From assembly GCF_000374365.1 (NCBI RefSeq), contig NZ_KB894155.1, positions 1 to 39,178 on the forward strand: DNA of 39,178 bases. Direction: 5' to 3'. The stretch is from Bacteroides gallinarum DSM 18171 = JCM 13658 (GTDB lineage Bacteria; Bacteroidota; Bacteroidia; Bacteroidales; Bacteroidaceae). The translations under genes and the position numbers were made by a program. Below the pieces are notes generated by a model. It worked only from the letters and a program-made list of their open reading frames with translations, did no database searches and had not been told where the DNA came from. Positions 24,892 to 33,848 of this stretch are shown here, piece after piece. Within the stretch, counting starts at the first letter, position 1; each line of letters opens with the position of its first letter.

Positions 24892-26211
24892 ATGAAAATT
24901 AAAACGCTTGTCGCTGTTTTGCTCCTTTCGGGTGGAGTAACCAGCACTTTCGCACAAAGTGATTGTAATGCCAATAGTAGTATTTCACATGAGGCAGTAA
25001 GAGCGAAGAATTATAAGGATGCCTATGCTCCTTGTATGGAGGTTCTGAAAGACTGTCCGACACTGAGATATTACACTTACACCGATGCACAAAAAATCCT
25101 TGTAGGTCTGATGAGCCAGATAAAGGACCGTAACTCTGCAGAGTATAAGAAACTGTTTGATGAACTGATGGCGGTACACGACCAGAAGATGAAGTACATC
25201 CCTGAGTTCGCTACAAAAATGAAGGGTGTGCCGAGTGTCGCTTCTGCATTGGGTACGAAGGCAGTGGATTATTTGCAATATTCACCGGCTCCGGACTTGA
25301 ATCAGGCTTATGCATGGCTGAAAGAGTCTGCCGAAACCGCTAAAGGCGAATCTGACGGTGCCGTGCTGCATTATTTCATTGATGTGTCCATGCAGAAAGT
25401 AAAAGCCGACTCTAATCATACAGACCAGTTCTTCCAGGATTATATCAATGCTTCGCAGTATGCCGATGACGCTATTGCCGCTGAAGATAATCCTAAGAAA
25501 AAGACTGTCCTGCAAACAATCAAGGATAATTTGGTAGCTATGTTCGTAAACAGCGGCGTGGCCGATTGCGAATCCTTGCAGAATATTTACGGTCCGAAAG
25601 TTGAGGAAAACAAATCCGATTCTGCTTTCCTGAAAAAGACTATCACTGTCCTGAAAATGATGAAGTGCAATGAAAACGAGGCATACTTCAAAGCTTCCGA
25701 CTATTTGTACCGTATTAATCCGACTGCCGACGCTGCAGTAGGTGTGGCATATATGTATTATAAGAAAGGTGATTATGATACTGCTGTGAAGTATTTCGAC
25801 GAAGCATTGGGTATGGAAACAGACAATGCGAAAAAGTCCGAAATGGCCTATGCTACTGCTGCCGCTTTGTGGCAGGCAAAGAAATTGTCTCAGGCAAGAA
25901 CTTATGCCCAGAAAGCTATCAGCTATAACGAAAGCTACGGTGAACCCTATATTCTGTTGGCGCAAATGTATGGGTCGAACCCCAATTGGAGCGACGAACC
26001 AGCTTTGAACAGATGTACTTACTACGTAGTTATCGACAAATTGCAACGCGCTAAAGCGGTAGACCCGAGCGTTACGGATAAAGTAAACGAATTGATTTCA
26101 ACGTATGCACGCCATACTCCGCAGGCTAAAGACCTCTTTATGTTGGGTTATAAGGCCGGTGACCGTATTACGATTGGCGGTTGGATTGGTGAGTCTACAA
26201 CCATTAGATAA
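24892..26211 (+). CDS. Exported TPR-repeat protein
   Basis: The 439-residue protein has a signal peptide (MKIKTLVAVLLLSGGVTSTFAQ) and a largely helical body. The first part resembles repeated units with paired Cys (SDCNANSS, APCMEVLKDCP). The C-terminal third carries clear TPR units, for example AVGVAYMYYKKGDYDTAVKY and ALWQAKKLSQARTYAQKAIS. It is probably a periplasmic scaffold, with unknown partners. The frame is open to 24850, but 24892 starts the signal peptide. It lies between the outer-membrane protein and lptC, with only 4 bp to the chosen lptC start. Confidence 0.8.
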   Translation: MKIKTLVAVLLLSGGVTSTFAQSDCNANSSISHEAVRAKNYKDAYAPCMEVLKDCPTLRYYTYTDAQKILVGLMSQIKDRNSAEYKKLFDELMAVHDQKMKYIPEFATKMKGVPSVASALGTKAVDYLQYSPAPDLNQAYAWLKESAETAKGESDGAVLHYFIDVSMQKVKADSNHTDQFFQDYINASQYADDAIAAEDNPKKKTVLQTIKDNLVAMFVNSGVADCESLQNIYGPKVEENKSDSAFLKKTITVLKMMKCNENEAYFKASDYLYRINPTADAAVGVAYMYYKKGDYDTAVKYFDEALGMETDNAKKSEMAYATAAALWQAKKLSQARTYAQKAISYNESYGEPYILLAQMYGSNPNWSDEPALNRCTYYVVIDKLQRAKAVDPSVTDKVNELISTYARHTPQAKDLFMLGYKAGDRITIGGWIGESTTIR

Positions 26212-26215
26212 GAAT

Positions 26216-26842
26216 ATGTCGCTACAACCGAACGTTGTCAGACATAAGAATATGAGCATAACCATTGCCCTTGGGGTAATGGTTATGCTTCTTTTATTTT
26301 CTTCCTGTTCCGGACGGAAAAAAGAAATGGGAGCTGCCATTACCGAACGCGATTCGTTGCCGGTTATGGATACCAAAGGGGTGACGACGCTGATTTCCGA
26401 TTCGGGTATTACCCGTTATCGTATCAATACGGCGGAGTGGCTGATTTACGACCGGAAATCGCCTTCTTATTGGGCATTCGAGAAAGGTATTTACCTGGAA
26501 AAGTTCGATTCCGTATTTCATACGGAGGCCAGTATCAAGTCCGATACCGCTTATTATTATGATAAGAGCAAATTGTGGAAACTGATAGGAAATGTGCATA
26601 TACAGAACTTGAAAGGCGAGAAATTCGATACGGAGTTGTTGTATTGGGACCAGAACAAACAGCGCGTATATTCCGACAGAAGAGTGCGTATAGAGCAGCC
26701 CGACCAGATAATCTACGCTATCGGTTTTGAATCGAATGAACAATTGACGAAATACCGTTTCTTCAAGACGGAGGGTATCTTCTATGTGGACGAGGATAGC
26801 ACCGCGCCTTCTGATACATTGAGAACAGACAGCATCGAATGA
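26216..26842 (+). CDS. lptC: LPS export protein LptC
   Basis: LptC passes lipopolysaccharide from the LptBFG transporter to the periplasmic bridge. The 208-residue product has an N-terminal hydrophobic stretch with lipobox LLFSSC and a LptC/OstA-type beta-jellyroll: INTAEWLIYDR, YLEKFDSVFHTEASIKSD, LIGNVHIQNLKGEKFDTELL and the LYWDQNKQRVYSD pattern. Having a lipobox is a feature of Bacteroidota LptC-like proteins, unlike the E. coli membrane-anchored form. Starts at 26216 or 26252 both keep the signal. The open frame back to 26105 overlaps the TPR gene and is rejected. The CNNM gene follows after 4 bp. Confidence 0.85.
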   Translation: MSLQPNVVRHKNMSITIALGVMVMLLLFSSCSGRKKEMGAAITERDSLPVMDTKGVTTLISDSGITRYRINTAEWLIYDRKSPSYWAFEKGIYLEKFDSVFHTEASIKSDTAYYYDKSKLWKLIGNVHIQNLKGEKFDTELLYWDQNKQRVYSDRRVRIEQPDQIIYAIGFESNEQLTKYRFFKTEGIFYVDEDSTAPSDTLRTDSIE

Positions 26843-26846
26843 TATA

Positions 26847-28103
26847 ATGGATACTATTATTTACTTGTTGATAACCATGGCTTTCTCCGCTTTCTTTTCC
26901 GGCATGGAGATTGCTTTTGTTTCCGTAGACAAACTCCGTTTTGAAATGGAGCGGAAACCGGGCGTTACGTCGGGCATACTTTCTTGCTTCTTCCGTAACC
27001 CGAACAATTTTATTTCCACGATGCTGGTGGGAAATAACATAGCACTGGTTATCTACGGTATCCTTATGGCTCAGATTATCGAAGTACACCTGCTGGCAGG
27101 CGCTATCGACAATCATTTTGTTATGGTGCTGGTACAGACCGTCATATCCACGCTCATTATTCTTGTAACGGGAGAATTCCTCCCCAAAACTTTGTTCAAG
27201 ATTGACCCGAACCTGATGCTGCGGGTATTTGCAGTTCCCTTGTTTATTTGTTATGTCGTTTTGTTCCCTGTGTCCAAGTTCGCTTCCGGGTTGTCTTATC
27301 TTTTCTTACGCCTGTTCGGTATGAAGATAAATAAGGAAGCGTCCGAAAAAGCGTTCGGTAAAGTCGATTTGGACTATTTTGTGCAGTCGGGCATAGAGAA
27401 TGCTGCCAATGAGGAGGAACTGGATGCAGAAGTGAAAATATTTCAGAACGCACTCGATTTTTCGAATATAAAGATACGCGACTGCATTGTGCCCCGTACG
27501 GAAGTGGTGGCGGTGGATACGACAACCTCGCTTGAGGATTTGAAAAGCCTGTTTGTAGAGTCGGGTATCTCCAAGATTATTGTGTACGACGGGAATATAG
27601 ACAACGTAATCGGCTACATCCATTCATCCGAGATGTTCAGGAACCCTGCGGATTGGAGAAATAATGTCAAGGAAGTTCCTATTGTACCCGAAACAATGGC
27701 AGCGCATAGGCTGATGAAACTCTTTATGCAGCAGAAAAAGACGATTGCCGTCGTTGTAGATGAGTTCGGCGGTACATCCGGCATCGTTTCTTTGGAAGAC
27801 TTGGTAGAAGAAATATTCGGAGATATCGAGGACGAGCACGATAATACCTCTTATGTGTGTAAGCAAATAGGCGAACACGAGTATGTGTTGTCCGCACGTC
27901 TTGAGATAGAGAAAGTAAACGAAACTTTCAATCTCGAACTTCCGGAATCGGATGAATACCTTACGATAGGCGGATTGATTCTGAGCCGTTACCAGAGCTT
28001 TCCGAAGCTGCACGAGGTGATAACTGTCGACGGATATCAATTCAAGATAATAAAGGTGACTGCCACTAAAATAGAGCTGGTACGATTGAAAGTCATGGAA
28101 TAA
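26847..28103 (+). CDS. CNNM/CBS/CorC-HlyC membrane protein (hemolysin family)
   Basis: The 418-residue protein has a CNNM (DUF21) membrane domain with about four hydrophobic segments (roughly 1-160, starting SAFFSGMEIAFVSVDK), a pair of CBS domains (about 200-330, with VPRTEVVAVDTTTSLEDL and VDEFGGTSGIVSLEDLVEEIFGDI) and a C-terminal CorC_HlyC domain (about 335-415). Relatives are implicated in Mg2+ or Co2+ transport, and a related protein (GldE) is linked to gliding in other Bacteroidota. Which applies here is not visible. It is the last gene of the coaX-lptC run. Confidence 0.9.
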   Translation: MDTIIYLLITMAFSAFFSGMEIAFVSVDKLRFEMERKPGVTSGILSCFFRNPNNFISTMLVGNNIALVIYGILMAQIIEVHLLAGAIDNHFVMVLVQTVISTLIILVTGEFLPKTLFKIDPNLMLRVFAVPLFICYVVLFPVSKFASGLSYLFLRLFGMKINKEASEKAFGKVDLDYFVQSGIENAANEEELDAEVKIFQNALDFSNIKIRDCIVPRTEVVAVDTTTSLEDLKSLFVESGISKIIVYDGNIDNVIGYIHSSEMFRNPADWRNNVKEVPIVPETMAAHRLMKLFMQQKKTIAVVVDEFGGTSGIVSLEDLVEEIFGDIEDEHDNTSYVCKQIGEHEYVLSARLEIEKVNETFNLELPESDEYLTIGGLILSRYQSFPKLHEVITVDGYQFKIIKVTATKIELVRLKVME

Positions 28104-28158
28104 TTTCGTTTCAGCGTAAATTTTTAAAGAATAAATAGATGCGTATTAGCATTTTTTG

Positions 28159-28166
28159 TATCTTCG
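28159..28166 (+). promoter_or_regulatory. Possible -7 box for the PpiD-like gene
   Basis: TATCTTCG differs from TAnnTTTG at one position and lies about 60 bases upstream of the ATG. It suggests that the gene is transcribed separately from the upstream run. Confidence 0.35.
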
Positions 28167-28226
28167 TGCGCTAAAATGAACATTGAAAAGAAAATAATAA
28201 TAAACAAGTAATTCATATTAACTAAA

Positions 28227-30365
28227 ATGGCAACATTACAAAACATTCGGTCTAAAGGGCCCTTATTGGTGATTGTTATTGGTTTGGCGCTGTTTGCCTT
28301 CATCGCGGGAGACGCGTGGAAAGTACTTCAGCCGCACCAGTCGCAAGATGTAGGTGAAGTGAACGGGGAAACGATTTCCGCTCAGGATTTTCAGGCATTG
28401 GTAGAGGAATATACGGAAGTCGTAAAATTCTCCAGTGGCATGAACGCATTGAGCGATGAACAAACCAACCAAATCAAAGACGAAGTATGGAGAGCATACG
28501 TAAACAATAAATTGATTGAGAACGAAGCGAAGAAGCTGGGTTTGACCGTTTCCAAAGCGGAACTTCAGGCTATTATCGATGCCGGTACGCACCCGATGTT
28601 GCAGCAGACGCCGTTCCGCAACCCGCAGACCGGTGCTTTTGATAAAGATATGTTGAAGAAGTTCCTGGTAGACTACTCTAAGATGAACAAGGCACAGTTG
28701 CCGGCTCAATATGCGGAATATTACGATTCTATGTACAAGTTCTGGGCTTTCGTCGAGAAATCGCTCGTGCAGGCACGCTTGCAAGAAAAATACCAGGCCT
28801 TGATTACGAAATCCCTGTTCTCTAATCCGGTAGAGGCAGAGGACGCTTTCAATGCGCGTGTAGACCAGTCCGACCTGTTGCTGGCTGCCGTTCCTTATTC
28901 TTCTATTGTAGACTCTACAATCGTCATTAAGGAATCCGACCTGAAAGAGGCTTACGACAAGAAGAAAGAACAGTTCAGACAATATGTAGAAACTCGTAAC
29001 ATCAAATATATCGATGTACAGGTTACTGCAAGCCCGGAAGACAAGGCCGATATCCAGAAAGAAGTGGAAGAATATACTGCACAGTTGTCCGAAAATCCTT
29101 CCGATTATGCAAACTTCATCCGTTCGACCGGTTCTACCCAGCAGTATGTAGACCTGTATTATACGGAAAAGGCACTGCCTTCTGATGTCGTTGCCCGTTT
29201 GGATTCTGTGAAGGTAGGCGGTGTGTACGGTCCTTACTATAATGCATCGGACAATACAATCAACTCTTTCAAGAAGCTGGCTACTGCTGCTATGGCCGAC
29301 TCTATCCAGTATCGTCAGATTCAGGTTGTTGCAGAAGATGCTGCCAAGACCAAAACGCTGGCCGATAGTATTTATACGGCTATCAAGGGTGGTGCTGATT
29401 TTGCAGAGATTGCTAAGAAATATGGCCAGACGGGTGAGCAGACGTGGATTTCTTCTGCTAACTATGAAGGCGCCCAGGTAGACGGCGACAATTTGAAGTA
29501 TATTACCGCCATTACTACTTTAGGTCAGAATGAGTTGACTAACCTTGCTTTGGGACAAGCGAACGTTATCCTGCAAGTAACGGGTAAGAAAGCGGTAAAG
29601 GATAAATATAAAGTGGCCGTAATCAAACGCCCGGTTGAATTCAGCAAAGAAACTTATAGCAAGGCATACAATGATTTCAGCCAGTTCATCGCCACCAACA
29701 ATACGTTGGACAAGCTGGTTGCCAATGCAGAAGATGCCGGTTACAGACTGTTGGATAGAACCGACCTGTATAGCTCGGAACATGGTATCGGCGGTGTGAA
29801 AGGAACAAAAGAGGCTTTGAGATGGGCATTCGCAGCAAAAGCGGGTGAAGTTTCGGGGTTGTATGAGTGCGGTGAAAGCGACCATATGATGGTAGTAGCC
29901 GTTACAAGCATCGTACCGGAGGGTTACCGTCCGTTGGCTATGGTAAAAGAACAGTTGAGAAGCGAAATTCTCCGTGACAAGAAAGCCGAAAAGATTATGG
30001 CCGACATGAAAGCAGCCGGTGCGACTTCTTTCGACCAGTATAAGAATATGGCAAATGCCGTCAGCGATTCTGTTAAACACGTTACTTTCGCAGCTCCGGC
30101 TTATGTGCCGGTATTGCGTAGCAGCGAACCGCTGGTGGGTGCTTATGCCTCGATTGCCGAGTTGAATAAATTGAGCGCTCCTATCAAGGGTAAGGGCGGA
30201 GTATTCGTTCTTCAACCCTATGCTAAGGAAAAACTGAACGAAACTTATAATCAGGAAACGGAAGAAGCTACATTGGAAAGTATGCATGCACGTATGGCAA
30301 ATCAGTTTATCAACGATTTGTACTTGAATGCAGACGTGAAAGATAATCGTTACCTGTACTTCTAA
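28227..30365 (+). CDS. PpiD/SurA-like peptidylprolyl isomerase
   Basis: This 712-residue periplasmic chaperone is anchored by one N-terminal transmembrane helix (about 12-30, LLVIVIGLALFAFIAGD) like PpiD. It has a SurA_N-type chaperone region (about 40-250, with GEVNGETISAQDFQALVEEY) and a parvulin rotamase domain in the middle (about 340-440, YRQIQVVAEDAAKTKTLADS and GADFAEIAKKYG). It likely helps fold exported and outer-membrane proteins. The rotamase core is not perfectly conserved by eye, so the chaperone role is firmer than isomerase activity. It has its own upstream gap and a strong terminator. Confidence 0.9.
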   Translation: MATLQNIRSKGPLLVIVIGLALFAFIAGDAWKVLQPHQSQDVGEVNGETISAQDFQALVEEYTEVVKFSSGMNALSDEQTNQIKDEVWRAYVNNKLIENEAKKLGLTVSKAELQAIIDAGTHPMLQQTPFRNPQTGAFDKDMLKKFLVDYSKMNKAQLPAQYAEYYDSMYKFWAFVEKSLVQARLQEKYQALITKSLFSNPVEAEDAFNARVDQSDLLLAAVPYSSIVDSTIVIKESDLKEAYDKKKEQFRQYVETRNIKYIDVQVTASPEDKADIQKEVEEYTAQLSENPSDYANFIRSTGSTQQYVDLYYTEKALPSDVVARLDSVKVGGVYGPYYNASDNTINSFKKLATAAMADSIQYRQIQVVAEDAAKTKTLADSIYTAIKGGADFAEIAKKYGQTGEQTWISSANYEGAQVDGDNLKYITAITTLGQNELTNLALGQANVILQVTGKKAVKDKYKVAVIKRPVEFSKETYSKAYNDFSQFIATNNTLDKLVANAEDAGYRLLDRTDLYSSEHGIGGVKGTKEALRWAFAAKAGEVSGLYECGESDHMMVVAVTSIVPEGYRPLAMVKEQLRSEILRDKKAEKIMADMKAAGATSFDQYKNMANAVSDSVKHVTFAAPAYVPVLRSSEPLVGAYASIAELNKLSAPIKGKGGVFVLQPYAKEKLNETYNQETEEATLESMHARMANQFINDLYLNADVKDNRYLYF

Positions 30366-30393
30366 GAAAATGGAATGAATCTATAATACTTGG

Positions 30394-30427
30394 AAAGCCG
30401 TCCGATAAATGTCGGGCGGCTTTTTTA
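30394..30427 (+). terminator. Terminator after the PpiD-like gene
   Basis: A 10-bp GC-rich stem (AGCCGTCCGA with TCGGGCGGCT) has a 6-base loop and is followed by TTTTTT. Confidence 0.9.
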
Positions 30428-30446
30428 TTTTGTGCAACTTTATTCC

Positions 30447-30454
30447 TACCTTTG
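30447..30454 (+). promoter_or_regulatory. -7 box for rlmN
   Basis: TACCTTTG matches TAnnTTTG. The predicted mRNA leader of about 120 bases includes the palindromic repeat at 30471-30545. Confidence 0.5.
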
Positions 30455-30470
30455 CAAAGGATAATTCATC

Positions 30471-30545
30471 GGTTCAGCGCAGGGAACACAAAATTTCGCA
30501 GAGAAGAAAACGCTATGAGAGACTTTCTGCTCTTTGCGGCGAACC
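30471..30545. repeat. 75-bp imperfect palindromic element in the rlmN leader
   Basis: The segment starts GGTTCAGCGCA and ends TGCGGCGAACC, with GCAGAGAA opposing TTTCTGC inside. End pattern and internal CGCAGAG/CACA words resemble the 126-bp element at 19525-19650. It lies between the -7 box and the rlmN start. Confidence 0.55.
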
Positions 30546-30578
30546 GGCTTCACGTTTTATCGTAAATGTACAATTAGA

Positions 30579-31616
30579 ATGAAACAACCTCTTTTAGGTC
30601 TTACGCTAACCGAGTTGCAAGCAGTAGTGAAAAATCTGGGAATGCCCGGATTCGCAGCTAAACAGATTGCTTCGTGGCTATATGATAAGAAAGTAACTTC
30701 CATTGATGAAATGACGAACTTGTCGTTGAAACACCGGGAGCTGCTGAAAGATATATATGAGGTGGGAGGCGAAGCTCCGGTAGATGCCATGCGGTCGATA
30801 GACGGTACGGTGAAATACCTCTATCGTGCGGGAGAAGGACACTATGTGGAAGCTGTCTATATTCCGGATGAGGATAGGGCGACGCTATGCGTATCTTCCC
30901 AGGTGGGTTGTAAGATGAATTGCAAGTTTTGCATGACAGGCAAACAAGGGGTCACTGCCAATCTGACTGCCAACCAGATAATCAACCAGATAAATTCCCT
31001 GCCCGAACGGGATAAGCTTACCAATGTGGTAATGATGGGTATGGGAGAACCTCTGGACAACCTCGATGAAGTGCTGAAAGCATTGGAAGTGATGACGGCT
31101 TCTTACGGTTACGGCTGGAGCCCGAAGCGGATTACGCTTTCTTCCGTAGGATTGCGTAAAGGGTTACAACGCTTTATCGAAGAGTCGGACTGCCATTTGG
31201 CAATCAGCCTGCATTCGCCCGTGTCCTTACAACGGCGCGAGCTGATGCCTGCCGAGAAGGCCTTTTCCATTACCGAGATTGTAGAACTGTTAAGAAACTA
31301 TGATTTTAGCAAACAGCGCAGACTATCTTTCGAATATATTGTTTTTAAAGGAGTGAACGATTCACTGCTATATGCCAAGGAGCTGCTGAAGCTGTTGCGC
31401 GGTTTGGAATGCCGTATCAATCTGATTCGTTTTCACGCTATTCCGGGAGTCCGGTTGGAAGGCGCCGATATGGAAACGATGACAGCATTTCGCGACTATC
31501 TGACGTCGCACGGATTATTCACTACTATCCGAGCTTCCCGTGGCGAGGATATATTTGCTGCTTGCGGTATGCTTTCGACCGCCAAACAAGAAGAGAATAA
31601 AGAAGAATTAATATAA
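30579..31616 (+). CDS. rlmN: Dual-specificity 23S rRNA/tRNA adenine-C2 methyltransferase RlmN
   Basis: RlmN is a radical-SAM enzyme methylating C2 of A2503 in 23S rRNA and of A37 in some tRNAs. The 345-residue protein has the iron-sulfur motif CKMNCKFC (CxxxCxxC) within VGCKMNCKFCMTGKQG, the SAM-binding MMGMGEPLDN, LSSVGL and AISLHSP segments, and the C-terminal mechanistic Cys in ASRGEDIFAACGML. The frame is open to 30534, but those extra codons come from the palindromic repeat; ATG 30579 gives the usual N-terminus. Confidence 0.97.
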   Translation: MKQPLLGLTLTELQAVVKNLGMPGFAAKQIASWLYDKKVTSIDEMTNLSLKHRELLKDIYEVGGEAPVDAMRSIDGTVKYLYRAGEGHYVEAVYIPDEDRATLCVSSQVGCKMNCKFCMTGKQGVTANLTANQIINQINSLPERDKLTNVVMMGMGEPLDNLDEVLKALEVMTASYGYGWSPKRITLSSVGLRKGLQRFIEESDCHLAISLHSPVSLQRRELMPAEKAFSITEIVELLRNYDFSKQRRLSFEYIVFKGVNDSLLYAKELLKLLRGLECRINLIRFHAIPGVRLEGADMETMTAFRDYLTSHGLFTTIRASRGEDIFAACGMLSTAKQEENKEELI

Positions 31617-31621
31617 ATTAT

Positions 31622-31662
31622 TAACTTTGGCGTCAAGCTTATAGGGCTTTTTCGTAGTTTTG
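31622..31662 (+). promoter_or_regulatory. Two candidate -7 boxes for the DUF4837-secG run
   Basis: TAACTTTG (31622-31629) and TAGTTTTG (31655-31662) both match TAnnTTTG in the 69-bp gap before ATG 31686. Either could drive the six-gene run to secG. Confidence 0.45.
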
Positions 31663-31685
31663 TAGAAATTAAAAAAGATAGATAT

Positions 31686-32747
31686 ATGAAGAAACACCTG
31701 TTTTATTTGAGTATGGCCCTGATACTCGCACTCTTTTCTGCGTGCGGTAACGGCAAGAAGGGTGTGTTTACTCCGACATCCAGTGGTCGGGCGTATGAAA
31801 TTTTGGTCGTGGTGGAGCCGGGATTGTGGGAACGTCCTGCCGGTCGTGCCCTCTATGATGTACTCGATTCGGATGTGCCGGGATTGCCCCAATCGGAGCG
31901 CTCGTTCCGCATTATGTACACTTCTCCTTCAAATTATGATGCCACATTGAAGTTAATCCGCAATATTATCATCGTTGAAGTGAACAAGGACTTGTACACA
32001 CAGCCCAAGTTCAAGTATGCCAAAGATGTATATGCCTATCCGCAGAGCATCCTTACCATACAAGCGCCGGACGAGGCTACTTTCCAACAGTTTGTTACGG
32101 AAAACAAGCAAGTCATCATCGACTTCTTTACCCACGCCGAGATGAATCGCCAGATTGCCGTGCTGGAAACTGCTCATAGCGACTATATATCGACGAAAGT
32201 GAAAAGCATGTTTGATTGCGACGTATGGGTACCGAGCGAGCTGACTTCTACCAAGCAGGGAGAGAACTTCTTCTGGGCAGGTACGAATGCTGCTACCGGC
32301 GACCAGAATTTCATTATCTACTCTTACCCTTATACAGACAAGGACACATTTACTAAAGAGTACTTTGTACAGAAGCGCGATTCGGTGATGAAAGTCAATA
32401 TTCCCGGTGCGAAGGAAGGTATGTACATGGAAACCGATTCACTGATGACGGATGTACGTCCTATCAGCGTACAAGGCGAATATGCTTTGGAAGCCCGTGG
32501 CTTATGGCGCGTGAAAGGCGACTTCATGGGTGGCCCGTATGTGTCCCATGCCCGTCTGGATAAAGCCAATCAGCGTATTATCGTATCTGAAATATTTATA
32601 TATTCGCCCGATAAGATGAAACGTAATCTGGTGCGCCAAATGGAGGCATCGCTCTATACGTTGAAATTGCCGGGAAGCAAGCAACCGAATGGAAGTGAAA
32701 TACCTTTAGGGGTAACAAAAGAAGATTCTACTAAAACAGAAAAATAA
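31686..32747 (+). CDS. DUF4837 lipoprotein
   Basis: The 353-residue product has a lipoprotein signal (MKKHLFYLSMALILALFSAC, Cys20) and matches the DUF4837 family found in Bacteroidota, with SSGRAYEILVVVEPGLWERPAGRALYDVLDSD near the N-terminus and SAVFPLPQ-like strand/helix alternation later. Function is unknown; it should be anchored in the envelope. It leads a tightly packed run: pdxA follows after 2 bp, suggesting co-transcription without implying a shared pathway. Confidence 0.85.
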   Translation: MKKHLFYLSMALILALFSACGNGKKGVFTPTSSGRAYEILVVVEPGLWERPAGRALYDVLDSDVPGLPQSERSFRIMYTSPSNYDATLKLIRNIIIVEVNKDLYTQPKFKYAKDVYAYPQSILTIQAPDEATFQQFVTENKQVIIDFFTHAEMNRQIAVLETAHSDYISTKVKSMFDCDVWVPSELTSTKQGENFFWAGTNAATGDQNFIIYSYPYTDKDTFTKEYFVQKRDSVMKVNIPGAKEGMYMETDSLMTDVRPISVQGEYALEARGLWRVKGDFMGGPYVSHARLDKANQRIIVSEIFIYSPDKMKRNLVRQMEASLYTLKLPGSKQPNGSEIPLGVTKEDSTKTEK

Positions 32748-32749
32748 GA

Positions 32750-33847
32750 ATGGAAGATAACAAGATAAGAGTCGGCATAACTCAGGGAGATATAAACGGA
32801 GTAGGGTATGAAGTAATTTTGAAAACCTTTTCAGACCCTACGATGCTGGAGTTATGTACTCCGATTGTTTACGGTTCGCCTAAAGTGGCTGCCTATCATC
32901 GCAAATCGCTGGACTTGCCGACGAATTTCAGCATTGTCAATTCGGCATCCGAAGCAGCGCCTAACCGCTTGAGCATCGTGAATTGTACGGACGATGAAGT
33001 GAAGGTTGAGTTCTCTAAACCTGACCTTGAAGCGGGTAAAGCCGCCCTCGGCGCTTTGGAAAAGGCGATTGAGGAATACAAGGCCGGTCTGATTGACGTC
33101 ATTGTCACTGCACCTATTAACAAACACACTATCCAGTCGGAGGAATTCTCTTTTCCCGGGCATACGGAGTATATCGAGGAGAAGCTGGGCAATGGCGGAA
33201 AGGCCTTGATGATTCTGATGAAAGACGATTTCCGTGTAGCATTGGTGACGGGGCATATCCCTGTACGGGAGATTGCGTCTACTCTTACTAAAGAACTGAT
33301 ACAGGAAAAATTGGTTATCTTTAGCCGTTCGTTGAAGCAGGATTTCGGTATCGGAGCGCCGCGTATTGCCGTGCTTTCGTTGAATCCGCATGCCGGCGAT
33401 GAAGGCTTGTTGGGTACGGAGGAACAGGAAATAATCATCCCTGCCATTAAAGAACTGACGGAAAAAGGTATGTTATGTTACGGTCCTTATCCGGCCGACG
33501 GCTTTATGGGTTCCGGTAACCTCACCCATTTTGACGGCGTACTAGCAATGTATCACGACCAGGGACTCGCCCCGTTCAAGGCGTTGGCAATGGACGAAGG
33601 CGTGAACTATACTGCCGGGCTTCCGGTAGTGCGTACTTCCCCTGCCCATGGCACGGCTTATGACATTGCCGGAAAAGGGCTTGCATCCGAAGACTCCTTC
33701 CGCCAGGCCGTTTATGTGGCAATCGATGTGTACCGTAACCGTTTGCGCGAGAAAGAGGCACATGCCAATCCCCTGCGGAAACAGTATTATGAAAGACGTG
33801 ACGACAGCGACAAACTGAAACTCGACAGTGTAGAAGAAGATTTGTAG
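32750..33847 (+). CDS. pdxA: 4-hydroxythreonine-4-phosphate dehydrogenase PdxA
   Basis: PdxA oxidises 4-phosphohydroxy-L-threonine with NAD in DXP-dependent pyridoxal phosphate synthesis. The 365-residue protein begins IRVGITQGDINGVGYEVI and contains VTAPINKH, FPGHTEYIEE, the metal-binding HAGDEG and MYHDQGLAPFKAL segments, and SPAHGTAYDIAGKG, all typical of the family. It is about 35 residues longer than E. coli PdxA, mostly at the charged C-terminus. It lies between the DUF4837 gene (2 bp) and the sigma-54 activator gene (1 bp). Confidence 0.96.
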   Translation: MEDNKIRVGITQGDINGVGYEVILKTFSDPTMLELCTPIVYGSPKVAAYHRKSLDLPTNFSIVNSASEAAPNRLSIVNCTDDEVKVEFSKPDLEAGKAALGALEKAIEEYKAGLIDVIVTAPINKHTIQSEEFSFPGHTEYIEEKLGNGGKALMILMKDDFRVALVTGHIPVREIASTLTKELIQEKLVIFSRSLKQDFGIGAPRIAVLSLNPHAGDEGLLGTEEQEIIIPAIKELTEKGMLCYGPYPADGFMGSGNLTHFDGVLAMYHDQGLAPFKALAMDEGVNYTAGLPVVRTSPAHGTAYDIAGKGLASEDSFRQAVYVAIDVYRNRLREKEAHANPLRKQYYERRDDSDKLKLDSVEEDL

Positions 33848-33848
33848 T

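Noticed and set aside
26105..26215. Longer lptC start
   Set aside because: It would overlap the TPR gene by more than 100 bp and put residues before the lipoprotein signal.
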